A stretch of DNA of 64,000 nucleotides, taken from CAYOZN01 sp964408455 (GTDB lineage: Bacteria > Planctomycetota > Phycisphaerae > UBA1845 > UTPLA1). The notes under the pieces were generated by a model, which was given only the letters and a program-made list of their open reading frames with translations, ran no database searches and was not told where the DNA came from. The translations under genes and the position numbers were made by a program. The DNA lies in the NCBI GenBank assembly GCA_964408455.1, contig CAYOZN010000002.1, positions 62,001 to 126,000 of the forward strand. The letters run 5' to 3'. Below, one piece after another: positions 16,345 through 25,079 of the stretch; the first letter of the stretch is position 1, and every line of letters begins with the position of its first letter.

Positions 16345-17208
16345 TCATTTCAGGCTGAACGCTCGCAGTGTTTTCTCATCGGCCCAGCGCCCGGACACAT
16401 TCACTCTGCGTATGCGTGAGAGTAAGTCACCGCGTCGAACGAGCCCCTTCTCCGAAGTAAATACCGCCTGATATCCGGCGACCAGCGCCAGGCACCGAAC
16501 TCGCTCGTCGTGCCGGCCACATGGCACCGAAAGCGCGGTCAGTCGGCCGCCGATGATGCGCTCCAGGGCGGCCCGCGACTCCTCCAGCTCGAATCGCAGC
16601 TCCGCATCACTCAAGTCAGTCAGCGGCCGATGCGTCACGCCGTGCGAGCCGACGTCGAATCCCATCGACACCCAGGTCCGCAATTCGTCGTCGCTCAGCT
16701 TGGGATCGCAAGCATTACCATGGCCTGAGTCACCAATCGCGCCGGCAGCGCTCCCATCCGCGCCGTCGCCTTGTACCGCGGCGCCGGCGCAGAACACGTA
16801 CGCGCTCGCATCCGTCGTCACGAACAGCGTCGCCGTCATCCCGTGTTTCTTCAGAATCGGCGCCGCCCGCGTCAGCGAGCTGCGGCAGCCGTCGTCGATC
16901 GTGATCAGCACCGCCGGACCATCGAGCGCCAATTCGCCGCGCACAAAGGCCAGCGCCTCGCCCAGCGACAGCGAGCGATAACCCGCATCGCAAAGTAACC
17001 GAAGCTGCCGCTCGAAATGCGTGACGCCGATCGCGTAATCCTGTTCCCGCCGCGGCAGCGATGAAAAATCGCCGTCGTCCACGAATCGATGGTACATCAG
17101 GCAAAGCACGCCGCGCTCCCCGGCCTCGGGCCGGCGGTCGCCTGGTGGCGCAAAGCTCAGGGATGCCGCACCGGCAAGCACGACCGACAGCAGGTGCACG
17201 AATGACAC
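16345..17208 (-). CDS. Secreted polysaccharide deacetylase (NodB/CE4-like)
   Basis: 287 residues beginning with a hydrophobic signal sequence (MSFVHLLSVVLAGAASLSF). The NodB core has VLITIDDGCRSS (the Asp-Asp pair) and SHGVTHRPL, which supplies the two metal-binding histidines, followed by RLTALSVPCGRHDERV. LCLMYHRFVDDG near the N-terminus is typical of the YadE/PgaB branch. The enzyme probably removes acetyl groups from N-acetylated surface glycans or peptidoglycan. A stretch of about 35 residues rich in Gly, Ala and Asp (AVQGDGADGSAAGAIGDSGHG) is inserted before the His motif and may be a flexible loop. It converges with the beta-helix gene. Confidence 0.85.
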   Translation of the reverse strand: MSFVHLLSVVLAGAASLSFAPPGDRRPEAGERGVLCLMYHRFVDDGDFSSLPRREQDYAIGVTHFERQLRLLCDAGYRSLSLGEALAFVRGELALDGPAVLITIDDGCRSSLTRAAPILKKHGMTATLFVTTDASAYVFCAGAAVQGDGADGSAAGAIGDSGHGNACDPKLSDDELRTWVSMGFDVGSHGVTHRPLTDLSDAELRFELEESRAALERIIGGRLTALSVPCGRHDERVRCLALVAGYQAVFTSEKGLVRRGDLLSRIRRVNVSGRWADEKTLRAFSLK

Positions 17209-17348
17209 CCCTCGTGTTCGTCGCCAATAGAAAATGGCCCTGCCCCCCCCGGAATGATCTCAGCGTCTTTGTTTCAAATCGGAAATCATAATCCTATCGG
17301 TCGGCGCCACGCCAGGATTCGGCTGGTTTTGATGTTCTCGGATTTCAC

Positions 17349-17354
17349 TATAAT
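17349..17354 (+). promoter_or_regulatory. TATAAT -10 box upstream of hmgA
   Basis: A perfect TATAAT lies 54 bases before the hmgA start in a locally AT-rich patch. TTTTGA at 17327-17332, 16 bases upstream, is the best -35 candidate and is weak. Confidence 0.5.
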
Positions 17355-17408
17355 GACTGAAAACGCGGCGCCGCCGCCTGCTTGAAATCTGCAGACCGGG
17401 GAATCGAC

Positions 17409-18629
17409 ATGATCCACTACCACCGACTCGGCAAAATACCCCCCAAGCCCCATGTCACCTTCTACGAGGATGGCAAGCTCCTCATGGAGCAGTGCTTCAC
17501 CCGGCAGGGCTTTGAAGGCCCGTTCTCCATCCTCTATTTTCGCAACCCGCCCACCGACGAAAACGCCGTAGAGAAGCTGGCCATCCCCGGCTTCTGCCCC
17601 TTCGAGCCGCTGGCGGAACAGCCGCTCTATCGCCGGCACCTGCGCACGCCGGAGTTGAAGCTGTCGGGCGACTTTCTCGATGCCCGTCGCGTCCTGCTCT
17701 TCAACAGCGACATTCACATGAGCATGGTCAAGCCGACGCTGACGAGCAGCCGCTTTTTCGTCAACGGCGACGGCGAAGAGCTGTACTTCGTGTATCAGGG
17801 CAGCGGCCGCGTGGAGAGCATCTTCGGCGTGCTGCCCTTCCGCGAGCGCGACTACGTGCTCATCCCGCGCGGCACGCCGTACCGCCTGCACTGGGATGGC
17901 CCGTCGCCGGAGTTCTTCGTGTTCGAAGGCCGCGGCTGGATCGACATCCCGAAGGAATTCCGTAATTCCCACGGCCAGATCACCGACTACGCGCCGTTTT
18001 CCGATCGCGACTTTCGCAAGCCTGACGGTCTGCTTGCCTACAACGACAAGGCCCACGGCGTCGCACCGTTCAAGCTGGTCGTCAAGCGGGAAGACGTGCT
18101 GACGGTCCACCTGTTCAAGCACTTCCCGCACGAAGTCGCCGGCTGGGACGGTAGTGTCTATCCCGTGGCATTCAACATCCACGACTACCAGCCCAAGACC
18201 GCCAGCGTCCACCTGCCGCCGACGATCCACATCACCTTCGCCGGCAACGAGTTCGTCGTGTGCAGCTTCGTGCCCCGCATAGTGGATTATTATGACCAGA
18301 ACGGCGTCAAGGCCATCCCCTGCCCCTACGGCCACGCCAGCGTCCACATGGACGAGATTCTGTTCTACGTGGATGGCAACTTCACCAGCCGCCGCGGCAT
18401 TGACACCGGCAGCATCAGCCTGCATCCCGCCGGCATTCCCCACGGCCCGCACCCCGGCACCTACGAAAAGAGCATCGGCCACGACCGCACCAGCGAGCTG
18501 GCCGTCATGTGCGACACCTACAAGCAGCTGAAGCTGACGAAGGTGGCGCATGACATCGAGGTGAAGGACTATCACCTGACGTGGATCAGCCGCGAAAGCG
18601 GCGGGGCGGATGCGCCTGGGGCTCGCTGA
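17409..18629 (+). CDS. hmgA: Homogentisate 1,2-dioxygenase
   Basis: 406 residues from ATG 17409, chosen because GGGG lies seven bases upstream and MIHYHRLGKIPPKPH is the usual family start. Conserved segments include LLFNSDIHMSMVKP, GEELYFVYQGSG, DYVLIPRGTPYRL and, near the end, HMDEILFYVDGNF and ISLHPAGIPHGPHPG, which contain the iron ligands. The enzyme opens the ring of homogentisate to 4-maleylacetoacetate. Together with hppD it covers two consecutive steps of tyrosine degradation; maleylacetoacetate isomerase and fumarylacetoacetase are not in the window. Confidence 0.94.
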   Translation: MIHYHRLGKIPPKPHVTFYEDGKLLMEQCFTRQGFEGPFSILYFRNPPTDENAVEKLAIPGFCPFEPLAEQPLYRRHLRTPELKLSGDFLDARRVLLFNSDIHMSMVKPTLTSSRFFVNGDGEELYFVYQGSGRVESIFGVLPFRERDYVLIPRGTPYRLHWDGPSPEFFVFEGRGWIDIPKEFRNSHGQITDYAPFSDRDFRKPDGLLAYNDKAHGVAPFKLVVKREDVLTVHLFKHFPHEVAGWDGSVYPVAFNIHDYQPKTASVHLPPTIHITFAGNEFVVCSFVPRIVDYYDQNGVKAIPCPYGHASVHMDEILFYVDGNFTSRRGIDTGSISLHPAGIPHGPHPGTYEKSIGHDRTSELAVMCDTYKQLKLTKVAHDIEVKDYHLTWISRESGGADAPGAR

Positions 18630-18630
18630 C

Positions 18631-18933
18631 ATGGCGATACTTGCAGAACCTAGGGGCTACTGCCCGCATTGCGGTTATCGTATGGACCCTGGGATCTGCT
18701 CGGAATGCGGATGGCTGGTAGAACGACTTTCGCTTAGTCCTCCGACACGACGAGCGCTGCAACCGGTAGCATTTCGCACAATTCGCGGTTTCTGTCTTAT
18801 CGATATTGGCCGGTTTCAAACCTCGAATCCCTGTCACAGGGGACCGGCCGTATCGCCCAATGGGCCGAAGGCGTCCTGGAGTTTCGCATGGCACAGGAAT
18901 GCGAGGCTGTGTCGGCACGCATACTGGCCATAG
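18631..18933 (+). CDS. Short zinc-ribbon protein, possibly the N-terminus of a frameshifted gene
   Basis: Directly after hmgA, a frame from ATG 18631 begins with MAILAEPRGYCPHCGYRMD and continues PGICSECGWL, a clear CxxC...CxxC ribbon of the kind that opens many planctomycete proteins. After about residue 40 the translation becomes unconvincing, and the frame overlaps the next gene out of phase. The downstream frame is open without a stop from about 18736. The simplest reading is one zinc-ribbon protein split by a frameshift (real or a sequence error) between about 18736 and 18800. Ligand residues are intact; no function can be assigned. Confidence 0.45.
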   Translation: MAILAEPRGYCPHCGYRMDPGICSECGWLVERLSLSPPTRRALQPVAFRTIRGFCLIDIGRFQTSNPCHRGPAVSPNGPKASWSFAWHRNARLCRHAYWP

Positions 18934-19685
18934 AAAACGAGGTCTCGACCGCCAATACACATGAATGGGCAGGATGTTACGTGCGGTGGAGCGAAGAAGT
19001 CTGTCTTTCGCCTCGGCGGGAGTACGCGTATTCAGAGTCCGGTTGCCTCGGAACCTATGGCCTGGACATGGGCGACGTTAGCGAGATCGCCAACGATACG
19101 ATCCGGCTTGTGTCGAGATTTGATTCAGAATTCGAACGCGACGTCGCCCCGGCAGCGTTCGTGCGGATCCGGTGGGGAGAGCGACATTACCTAGTCGAGC
19201 CCGAAGACATCGTTCAGTTCTGTCTAGACACGCGATGCGGGCTCGACGCTTTGGGTTTTCTTCGCGATGTCGATCGGGGCAAGCCCATTTTCGGCATTCC
19301 CGAGGTACCATTGGAGTTTCGCGGCTATCTTCCGCCGCCATCGCTCGAAGGCCGGATTACATGGGTGGGGCCGATTGAACCAAAGCCCGTGCAGGAACCT
19401 GGTGGGACTGGGCTTGACTATCGCTACCGGGCCTCGATCGACGTAGGACGCAGGCAGGCCATCAGTGTGGGCCTCACGTTTCTGCCCTGGGATCTGGCTG
19501 CCACAAGCAGCACATTCATTGAAGTCGTTGCTGTAGCTGAGGATTCCTGCGAGGTGGAATGCTCGCGTCGCGTGCACGAGGACGATTACATTGTTGAGCC
19601 TGCGATCGGCCTGCGACTGTCGCTTGCACCCGCCGAAGGCGACGACTGTCAAGATTCACCGTCAGCCGGGGATGAATCGGAATGA
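18888..19685 (+). CDS. Hypothetical protein, 265 aa
   Basis: No family is recognised. The protein has no signal peptide or membrane helix. It is mixed and acidic, with motifs such as GCYVRWSEEVCLSP, FVRIRWGERHYLVEPEDIV and GRITWVGPIEPKP that suggest a beta-rich domain. Its frame is open upstream of the ATG to about 18736, and that extension reads like real protein (SLSQGTGRIAQWAEGVLEFR). Together these favour a fusion with the preceding zinc ribbon, as described in that entry. Confidence 0.55.
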   Translation: MAQECEAVSARILAIENEVSTANTHEWAGCYVRWSEEVCLSPRREYAYSESGCLGTYGLDMGDVSEIANDTIRLVSRFDSEFERDVAPAAFVRIRWGERHYLVEPEDIVQFCLDTRCGLDALGFLRDVDRGKPIFGIPEVPLEFRGYLPPPSLEGRITWVGPIEPKPVQEPGGTGLDYRYRASIDVGRRQAISVGLTFLPWDLAATSSTFIEVVAVAEDSCEVECSRRVHEDDYIVEPAIGLRLSLAPAEGDDCQDSPSAGDESE

Positions 19686-19886
19686 GGTGATTGCGGCGTC
19701 TAGGATCATCACAGGTCACATGCGAGCCCAGGAGCGCATGGCCGCTTTGGAGTCGATACGCCAAGTCGACTAGGGATACGACCCGGCTACCGGCCGATTT
19801 CGAAAGAGTTCTTGAGGTTACTCGGCTCAAAAGGAGTTGAAACGTCATGGGCGCTTGTCAACAGGCCACTGCTTGAATGCTCTTAA

Positions 19887-20195
19887 TTACTGCATGCGGT
19901 TTTTCCAGTATCCAGGCCTGCGGTGTTGGTGCGGTACTGCGATAATTCGGATTTCGGCCGGAAGCAACTGATAGATGACGTCATAAGGAAACCGTTTCAA
20001 GCGGTATTTTCGAATACGCCTTGAAATCTGCGGCCACGCGTCCGGATTCTCGGCAATGCGTTCGCGTGCCACGGAAAACTCGATCAGGAATTCGTGACCA
20101 AGGCCCGTCCGATGTCGTTCATACCACTGAACAGCATCCGAGAGTTCGGCCTCCGCGCGCGGATCGACGATGACTCTGCGTCGATCCAATGTCAT
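19887..20195 (-). CDS. RelE/ParE-family toxin
   Basis: 102 residues with the ParE/RelE pattern: DPRAEAELSDAVQWYERHRTGLGHEFL, then RRIRKYRLKRFPYDVIYQLLP and an IIAVPHQHRRPGYWKNR tail with the basic and histidine residues used by the fold. Members act on ribosome-bound mRNA or on gyrase. It overlaps the antitoxin stop by four bases (ATGA), the normal arrangement for a toxin-antitoxin operon. It appears complete. Confidence 0.88.
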   Translation of the reverse strand: MTLDRRRVIVDPRAEAELSDAVQWYERHRTGLGHEFLIEFSVARERIAENPDAWPQISRRIRKYRLKRFPYDVIYQLLPAEIRIIAVPHQHRRPGYWKNRMQ

Positions 20196-20416
20196 GTCAG
20201 GCTTTTCCGAATTCTCTCGATGACCTCGTCCGCATCCGACATTTTCGTTCGGCCTGCGTCGATGTCATCAATCCGGCGCTCGGCCTCCTCCACCCACGCC
20301 GCCTCGATACTTGCCTGCTCTCGGGGATCGACGCTGGCCAGCAACTCCTCCGCCAACTGCACCTTCTCCTCATCCGAAAGTTGCATGGCGGCGTCGCGTA
20401 TTTCTTGCGTGCTCAT
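20192..20416 (-). CDS. Addiction-module antitoxin of the short 'addiction module component' family
   Basis: 74 residues from ATG 20416: MSTQEIRDAAMQLSDEEKV, a second helix LAEELLASVD, and a C-terminal ERRIDDIDAGRTKMSDADEV. This matches the small family of putative addiction module components (PF09720-like) that accompany ParE toxins. A longer frame reaching 20521 is not needed. The pair sits between two unrelated genes and could be a small mobile cargo. Confidence 0.85.
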   Translation of the reverse strand: MSTQEIRDAAMQLSDEEKVQLAEELLASVDPREQASIEAAWVEEAERRIDDIDAGRTKMSDADEVIERIRKSLT

Positions 20417-20463
20417 ACAGTCAATTATACCAGCTCTTCCCGCAACTTGCCCGCTTGCGCTTC

Positions 20464-21585
20464 TTATTCCTTCTGGTAAAGAAACTTCGCCTCCTCCAAC
20501 CGTCCCCCCTTCGCATCGCACGCCGCGAACTTCGCCTTCTTTTCCTCATCCCCGCTGCTCCACATCACCGCCGATCCATACGTGCCGTCCTTCCGCAGCG
20601 CGTAGAACTTCAGATCAAACGCCGCCCGCCCCTCCTTGTCGCGCAGCCGCGGCTCCGCCTTCTTCGCGATCCGCTCCAGCACCGCCAGGCACGCGTCCGC
20701 CGGGGACTCGTTGGGATGGTTCCGCATGTGCTCGACGATCATCGCCGACGAGCAGTTCTGAAGGTTTGCCTCGCCGCGCCCCGTTGACCCCGCCGCGCCG
20801 ACGTCATTGTCCACGTACAGCCCAGCACCGATGATCGGCGAGTCGCCCACGCGACCGGGAATCTTGAACCCCAGCCCGCTCGTTGTGGTGACACCGGCAA
20901 TGTCACCTTTCGCGTTCACGGCCAGGCAATTAATGGTGCCATAGGTCCACGGCAGTTCGCGCCGCGCCTGCTCCCGCGTCGGCGCATCCGCCGGCGGCAG
21001 CCAGTCATCATCCTCCGACAGCGTCTCCTTCCAGCGCAGCCACGTCTCCCGGGTCTTCTCAGTCAGCAGGTCCTCCTCCTTGAAACCATGCGCCCGCGCA
21101 AATCGCAGCGCCCCCTCGCCCACGATCAGCACGTGATCCGTCCGCAGCATCACCAGCCTCGCCACCTGCGACGGGTTCCGGATGTTCCGCAGCGATGCCA
21201 CCGCCCCCGCCTTGTGCGTCGGTCCGTACATCACGCTCGCATCCAGCTCAACCACGCCGTCCTCGTTGGGCAGCCCGCCCAGCCCGACCGACGTGTCTTC
21301 CGGGTCATCTTCCACCAGCGATACTCCCGCGACTACGGCGTCCAGCACGTCCGCGTTTGCCCGCAACTCGTTCCAGGCCGTTTCGACCGCCGTCTTGCCG
21401 TTGACGCTCGACTTTCTGAACCCGTTGGCACTGGCGATGACGATCGACCGTCCGCCGGGCTGGCTCCCCGCCCGTTCCCCGGCAGAGCCTGGCGCAACGG
21501 GCAGCATCGCCACGCTGGCGAGGCCGGCCGTGCCCACCCGCAGAAAGTCCCGCCGGTTCATTCCGATTTGCTCTCGATGCGACAT
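20464..21585 (-). CDS. TAT-exported glycosylasparaginase (N4-(beta-N-acetylglucosaminyl)-L-asparaginase)
   Basis: 373 residues from the ATG at 21585, chosen because GGAGG lies five bases upstream. The N-terminus has a twin-arginine signal (MNRRDFLRVGTAGLASVAML). The Ntn-hydrolase core includes NPSQVARLVM, TDHVLIVGEGALRFAR and WTYGTINCLAV. Thr217 is the expected nucleophile that becomes the N-terminus of the beta chain after self-cleavage. GEANLQNCSSAMIVEHMR is also conserved. The enzyme cleaves GlcNAc-Asn bonds of degraded glycoproteins, here probably outside the cytoplasm. A role in scavenging glycoproteins or cell-wall fragments is inferred. Confidence 0.9.
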   Translation of the reverse strand: MSHREQIGMNRRDFLRVGTAGLASVAMLPVAPGSAGERAGSQPGGRSIVIASANGFRKSSVNGKTAVETAWNELRANADVLDAVVAGVSLVEDDPEDTSVGLGGLPNEDGVVELDASVMYGPTHKAGAVASLRNIRNPSQVARLVMLRTDHVLIVGEGALRFARAHGFKEEDLLTEKTRETWLRWKETLSEDDDWLPPADAPTREQARRELPWTYGTINCLAVNAKGDIAGVTTTSGLGFKIPGRVGDSPIIGAGLYVDNDVGAAGSTGRGEANLQNCSSAMIVEHMRNHPNESPADACLAVLERIAKKAEPRLRDKEGRAAFDLKFYALRKDGTYGSAVMWSSGDEEKKAKFAACDAKGGRLEEAKFLYQKE

Positions 21586-21851
21586 GAACTCCTCCTCGCC
21601 TCCCGACAGGCGGTCTCTTAGAGCCATCCAGGCCCGGTTCCGGATGGGCGGCCCATCGTATCAGAGACGCTCCCTTCCGTTCCATTGCCGGTACGGCCTA
21701 TAATGGCAGAATTCATGGGATTCCGAGTCCACACCCTGTTTTGCCCCCAACCCTAAGCCGTTCGGCCGCAACGGCTTACTGTCCCCTAAATTCGGCCCCA
21801 TGATTTATGACCCCCATGCTAACGTTCTAACCGGCCATCCTGTCTAGACCT

Positions 21852-22481
21852 ATGAACGAGCCTACTCCCTCTGGACGAACCGACTACGACGAGCTTTACC
21901 GGCTCGACGAAGAAGATGTCCGAAGGGTGGCGGCGGGAGATGTGTCGGCCTACGACGAACTGATCGAGCGACATCAGCGCCGCGCAGTCGCCGTGGCTTA
22001 CCGTCTGCTTGGCAACATAGAGGACGCGAAGGACGTCTGTCAGGACGCATTTGTCCGAGCCTTCCGCTCGCTGGCGACGCTCCAGCAGCCCGGTCGGTTC
22101 GGGGGGTGGCTCCTGCGGATCGTCAGCAACCTCTCGCTGAACTATCGGCGGTCCCGGCGCGCCGGGAGGGCGAACCTGTCGCTTTCGGCCGATCGGGGCG
22201 AAGGAGGCAACCTTGAGGATCACGCGTCGCATCAGGCGGGGCGCGGCGGCAGGAGCCCAAGCGACGCCCTGCTGTCGGCCGAAGCCGAGGACACGATCCA
22301 TGCGGCGCTGGGACGGCTGCCCGAAAAACAAAGGCTGGCCCTGGTGTTGTTTGCGATAGAGCAGATACCGCAGAAGGAAGTGGCCGACATATTGGAATGC
22401 AGCGTCGAGATGGTGAAATGGAATGTATTCCAGGCCCGGAAGACGCTCAAGAAGGTGCTGGCGGCCTACATCGAAGAATAG
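21852..22481 (+). CDS. ECF RNA polymerase sigma factor
   Basis: 209 residues with sigma region 2 (DELIERHQRRAVAVAYRLLGN, then DVCQDAFVRAFRSL) and region 4 (LPEKQRLALVLFAIEQIPQKEVADILECS). A Ser/Gly-rich linker of about 40 residues separates them. There is no region 1.1 or 3, so it is an ECF-type factor. The next gene, ten bases on, encodes a one-helix membrane protein of the anti-sigma type, followed by a secreted STN-domain protein. This suggests an envelope-responsive regulon. Confidence 0.92.
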   Translation: MNEPTPSGRTDYDELYRLDEEDVRRVAAGDVSAYDELIERHQRRAVAVAYRLLGNIEDAKDVCQDAFVRAFRSLATLQQPGRFGGWLLRIVSNLSLNYRRSRRAGRANLSLSADRGEGGNLEDHASHQAGRGGRSPSDALLSAEAEDTIHAALGRLPEKQRLALVLFAIEQIPQKEVADILECSVEMVKWNVFQARKTLKKVLAAYIEE

Positions 22482-22491
22482 TGCGTGACGA

Positions 22492-23268
22492 ATGACACGG
22501 TTGGACGAACAGCTTGAATTCCTGCTGAGCCGCATCGCCGATGGCGATCTGACGGCCGAAGAGCGCGACCGGCTCCGCGCCGCTGTCGAGCGCGATCCGC
22601 TCTGCGCCCGCGTGGCCGGCGAATACGAGCGGCTGGGCCGGATGGTCCACGCCTTTCGCCCATTGCCGCTGAACCTGAACTGGGCGGCCCTGGCATCGAC
22701 CATCGCCGGGCGCGTGGCGGATTCCGCCGAGGCGGATGCATCCGCCCTGGTCGACCGTTCCATTGATCGCGGCGCGATCGCGCCCGCCAGTGACATTTCG
22801 GCGGCATCTCCCGCCGGCCCCGAGGCCGGGGAGTATGCCGCCGTTCAGGCTCTTCTCCGCGACTGGGCCCGGCCCCTGCCGCCCGTCGACTGGCAGGCCT
22901 TCAAGGCCGGCATTTCCAGGGAGGTCCGCCGCGAATTCGTCGCTCCCGCGGCCCCATCGCGGACTTCACGGACAGCGCTGTTCGTAAACTGGCTGGCCCC
23001 GCTCGCCGCCGCCGCTGTCATCGCCCTGGCCATTGCCTGGCCGCGCGAACGCGCCGGCGACCAGACGGCAGATGTCGGCCGGCGGGCAGATCGCAATATC
23101 GTGGTCGTCGTGGATTCGCCCGCCTACTCGGGCTCCATTCAGCTCTCATACGACCAGTCGTTCGCGGAGGAGGAGCCCCAGAACGACGAACCCTCGGTGA
23201 AGGCAATCGCCCATGGGCCCAGCAGAGGCGAATGGCGGGAATTCGACGACGAGCAATACCTCCATTGA
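22492..23268 (+). CDS. Putative membrane-anchored anti-sigma factor
   Basis: 258 residues. The N-terminal 60 residues (LLSRIADGDLTAEERDRLRAAVERDP) resemble the anti-sigma N-terminal helix bundle, without zinc-binding His-x3-Cys-x2-Cys residues. A second similar helical stretch follows near residue 120. One transmembrane helix (NWLAPLAAAAVIALAIAW, about residues 165-182) leads to a C-terminal domain of about 70 residues that should face the periplasm. Placement directly after the ECF gene supports the role; the similarity itself is weak. Confidence 0.7.
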   Translation: MTRLDEQLEFLLSRIADGDLTAEERDRLRAAVERDPLCARVAGEYERLGRMVHAFRPLPLNLNWAALASTIAGRVADSAEADASALVDRSIDRGAIAPASDISAASPAGPEAGEYAAVQALLRDWARPLPPVDWQAFKAGISREVRREFVAPAAPSRTSRTALFVNWLAPLAAAAVIALAIAWPRERAGDQTADVGRRADRNIVVVVDSPAYSGSIQLSYDQSFAEEEPQNDEPSVKAIAHGPSRGEWREFDDEQYLH

Positions 23269-23420
23269 AGTTCGCCAATCGGGTCGGCCGCAATTGTCGC
23301 TTTCGGCCGTTTCGGCGGCACGGTGCCCGCGGCGGGCCGCCCCCGGGATGGCGGCGATTCCTGCCGATGTATGAGAAGGGGAGTGGCGAGTTGACGCAAA
23401 GTGCATTGAAGGAACAAGCC

Positions 23421-24560
23421 ATGAAGTCGATTCACAAACTCGCATTGACCGCGGCGCTGCTCGCCGGCGTTTCCGTCCTCAGCGCGGCCCGCTTTGATGA
23501 TGCACAGCCCGAGCCTGTCGACGTCGCCGTCGCGCTCGACCAGCCGGTCGGGCCGCTCGAGCTGCGCGGCCAGGATTTCCCGTCCGTGCTCCAGGCCATC
23601 GGCGACCAGGCAGGCGTGCCGATCATCGCCGAAGATGCCGCCATCGATCTGCTCCCGGCCGGCTCGCGCACGCGCCTGAAGGATGTCGCCATCGAAGACG
23701 GTCCGGCCCTGCGCACCGTGCTTGCAGAGCTTCTGTCGCCGCTCGGGCTCTCCTTCGAGATCCGTGATGACGCCATCATGGTCGTCCCTACCGCCCCGCT
23801 GAAGCGGATGGTCCGCCGCGCATCCTGGGAAGATCTCGAACTCATGCGCCAGCTTTCAACGGAATACACCCAGGAGAACTTTGCCCGCTTCAAGATCCAG
23901 TACCGCATCACCAGCAAGGTCAACGCCCCGGCCATGCTCGCCGATCAGATGGCCCGCGCCGGCCAGGGCACCATCGCCCAGGTGCTCGAAACCGCGACGG
24001 GTGCCCTGGGCTGGGTCTGGCTGCCCAATGGCGATCACATCGTCATTCGCACTGCCGAGGCCCAGATTGCCAACCTCATGGCACAGCGCATTTCCAAGCG
24101 CTATGAGAACACTCCGCTCGCGCGGATCCTCGTCGACCTGGCGGACATGGCCGAGACGCCCATCACCTTCGAGCCCGGCATGATGCTCAAGCTCCCGCCG
24201 CAGACGGCCAACGGCTATACCCTGCTGCTCGACAACGCGACAATCCGTCAGGCCACGCAGTTGATCTCCGCCGAGACCGGCCTCGTTTTCGATATCAAGC
24301 GAGACGGTCTCTTCGTCCGCCTTGCCGAAAATGCCGCCGACGGGGCACCTGCCAGACGCTCCGCCTTCGTCGGCAAGATCACCATTCCCTCGAAGGATGG
24401 CTCGTTCCAATACGAGTTCCTACTTCGCGAGGACGAATTGCCCGAGGACATCCTCAGCTACCGCCGCCAGATCGTGGATGAGTACATTCAGAAAATGCGC
24501 CACGACATGGCCGAAGACAACACCATTCGCAATGCCCCGACCGGCAACGCCGGCCGATAG
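23421..24560 (+). CDS. Secreted protein with repeated STN-like (secretin/TonB short N-terminal) domains
   Basis: 379 residues from ATG 23421, preceded by GAAGGA. Signal peptide MKSIHKLALTAALLAGVSVL. Two similar modules follow: SVLQAIGDQAGVPIIAEDAAI... LSPLGLSFEIRDDAIMVVP, and later LARILVDLADMAETPITFE... ISAETGLVFDIKRDGLFVRL. These beta-alpha-beta STN modules occur at the N-termini of secretins and TonB receptors. Here they stand alone, without a secretin barrel. It may be the effector or sensor of the sigma/anti-sigma pair just upstream; that is inferred from position. Confidence 0.7.
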   Translation: MKSIHKLALTAALLAGVSVLSAARFDDAQPEPVDVAVALDQPVGPLELRGQDFPSVLQAIGDQAGVPIIAEDAAIDLLPAGSRTRLKDVAIEDGPALRTVLAELLSPLGLSFEIRDDAIMVVPTAPLKRMVRRASWEDLELMRQLSTEYTQENFARFKIQYRITSKVNAPAMLADQMARAGQGTIAQVLETATGALGWVWLPNGDHIVIRTAEAQIANLMAQRISKRYENTPLARILVDLADMAETPITFEPGMMLKLPPQTANGYTLLLDNATIRQATQLISAETGLVFDIKRDGLFVRLAENAADGAPARRSAFVGKITIPSKDGSFQYEFLLREDELPEDILSYRRQIVDEYIQKMRHDMAEDNTIRNAPTGNAGR

Positions 24561-24791
24561 CAGCACATCCCTCATTGGCCATGTTGCGCGATAAGCGCGC
24601 CTGGTCTCGCTCGCCGGCAACGTTCCGCCCGGTAATGGCAGGAGTTCAACAGGAGCTGGCACCCCTTTCCGCGCCCGCTTCCAGTGCTACGGCGCATCTG
24701 GACGCGCCCGCCACCCGCGACCCGGGCGCCCCGAAATCTTGCCGCATCGCGACGCATCGCATATAACACCCGGTCCGCCGTTTCGGCGTAT

Positions 24792-24865
<74 letters not shown>

Positions 24866-25079
24866 CTTTCTCCTCCAGCTGGCGAATCCGCCCGCACCTC
24901 CCCGTCGCCCCGACAAGGCTCTTTGCTCCAGCCCGCCGGTTCCGCGCAGCCGCCCACCGAGCCGCCGGCTTATCGGGCATGCCTCTCCGGATACCAGACA
25001 AGCCGCGGCCCCGGCGAACCGATAAACCGGGGCGAAGCGCCGGCGCATTCCGACGCCGGGGCCGCGGAAGGTGTGCGCC

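Noticed and set aside
20417..20521. Longer start for the addiction-module antitoxin
   Set aside because: The family begins at the MSTQEIRDAA-type helix; the extra part overlaps the asparaginase gene end and is unconserved in style.
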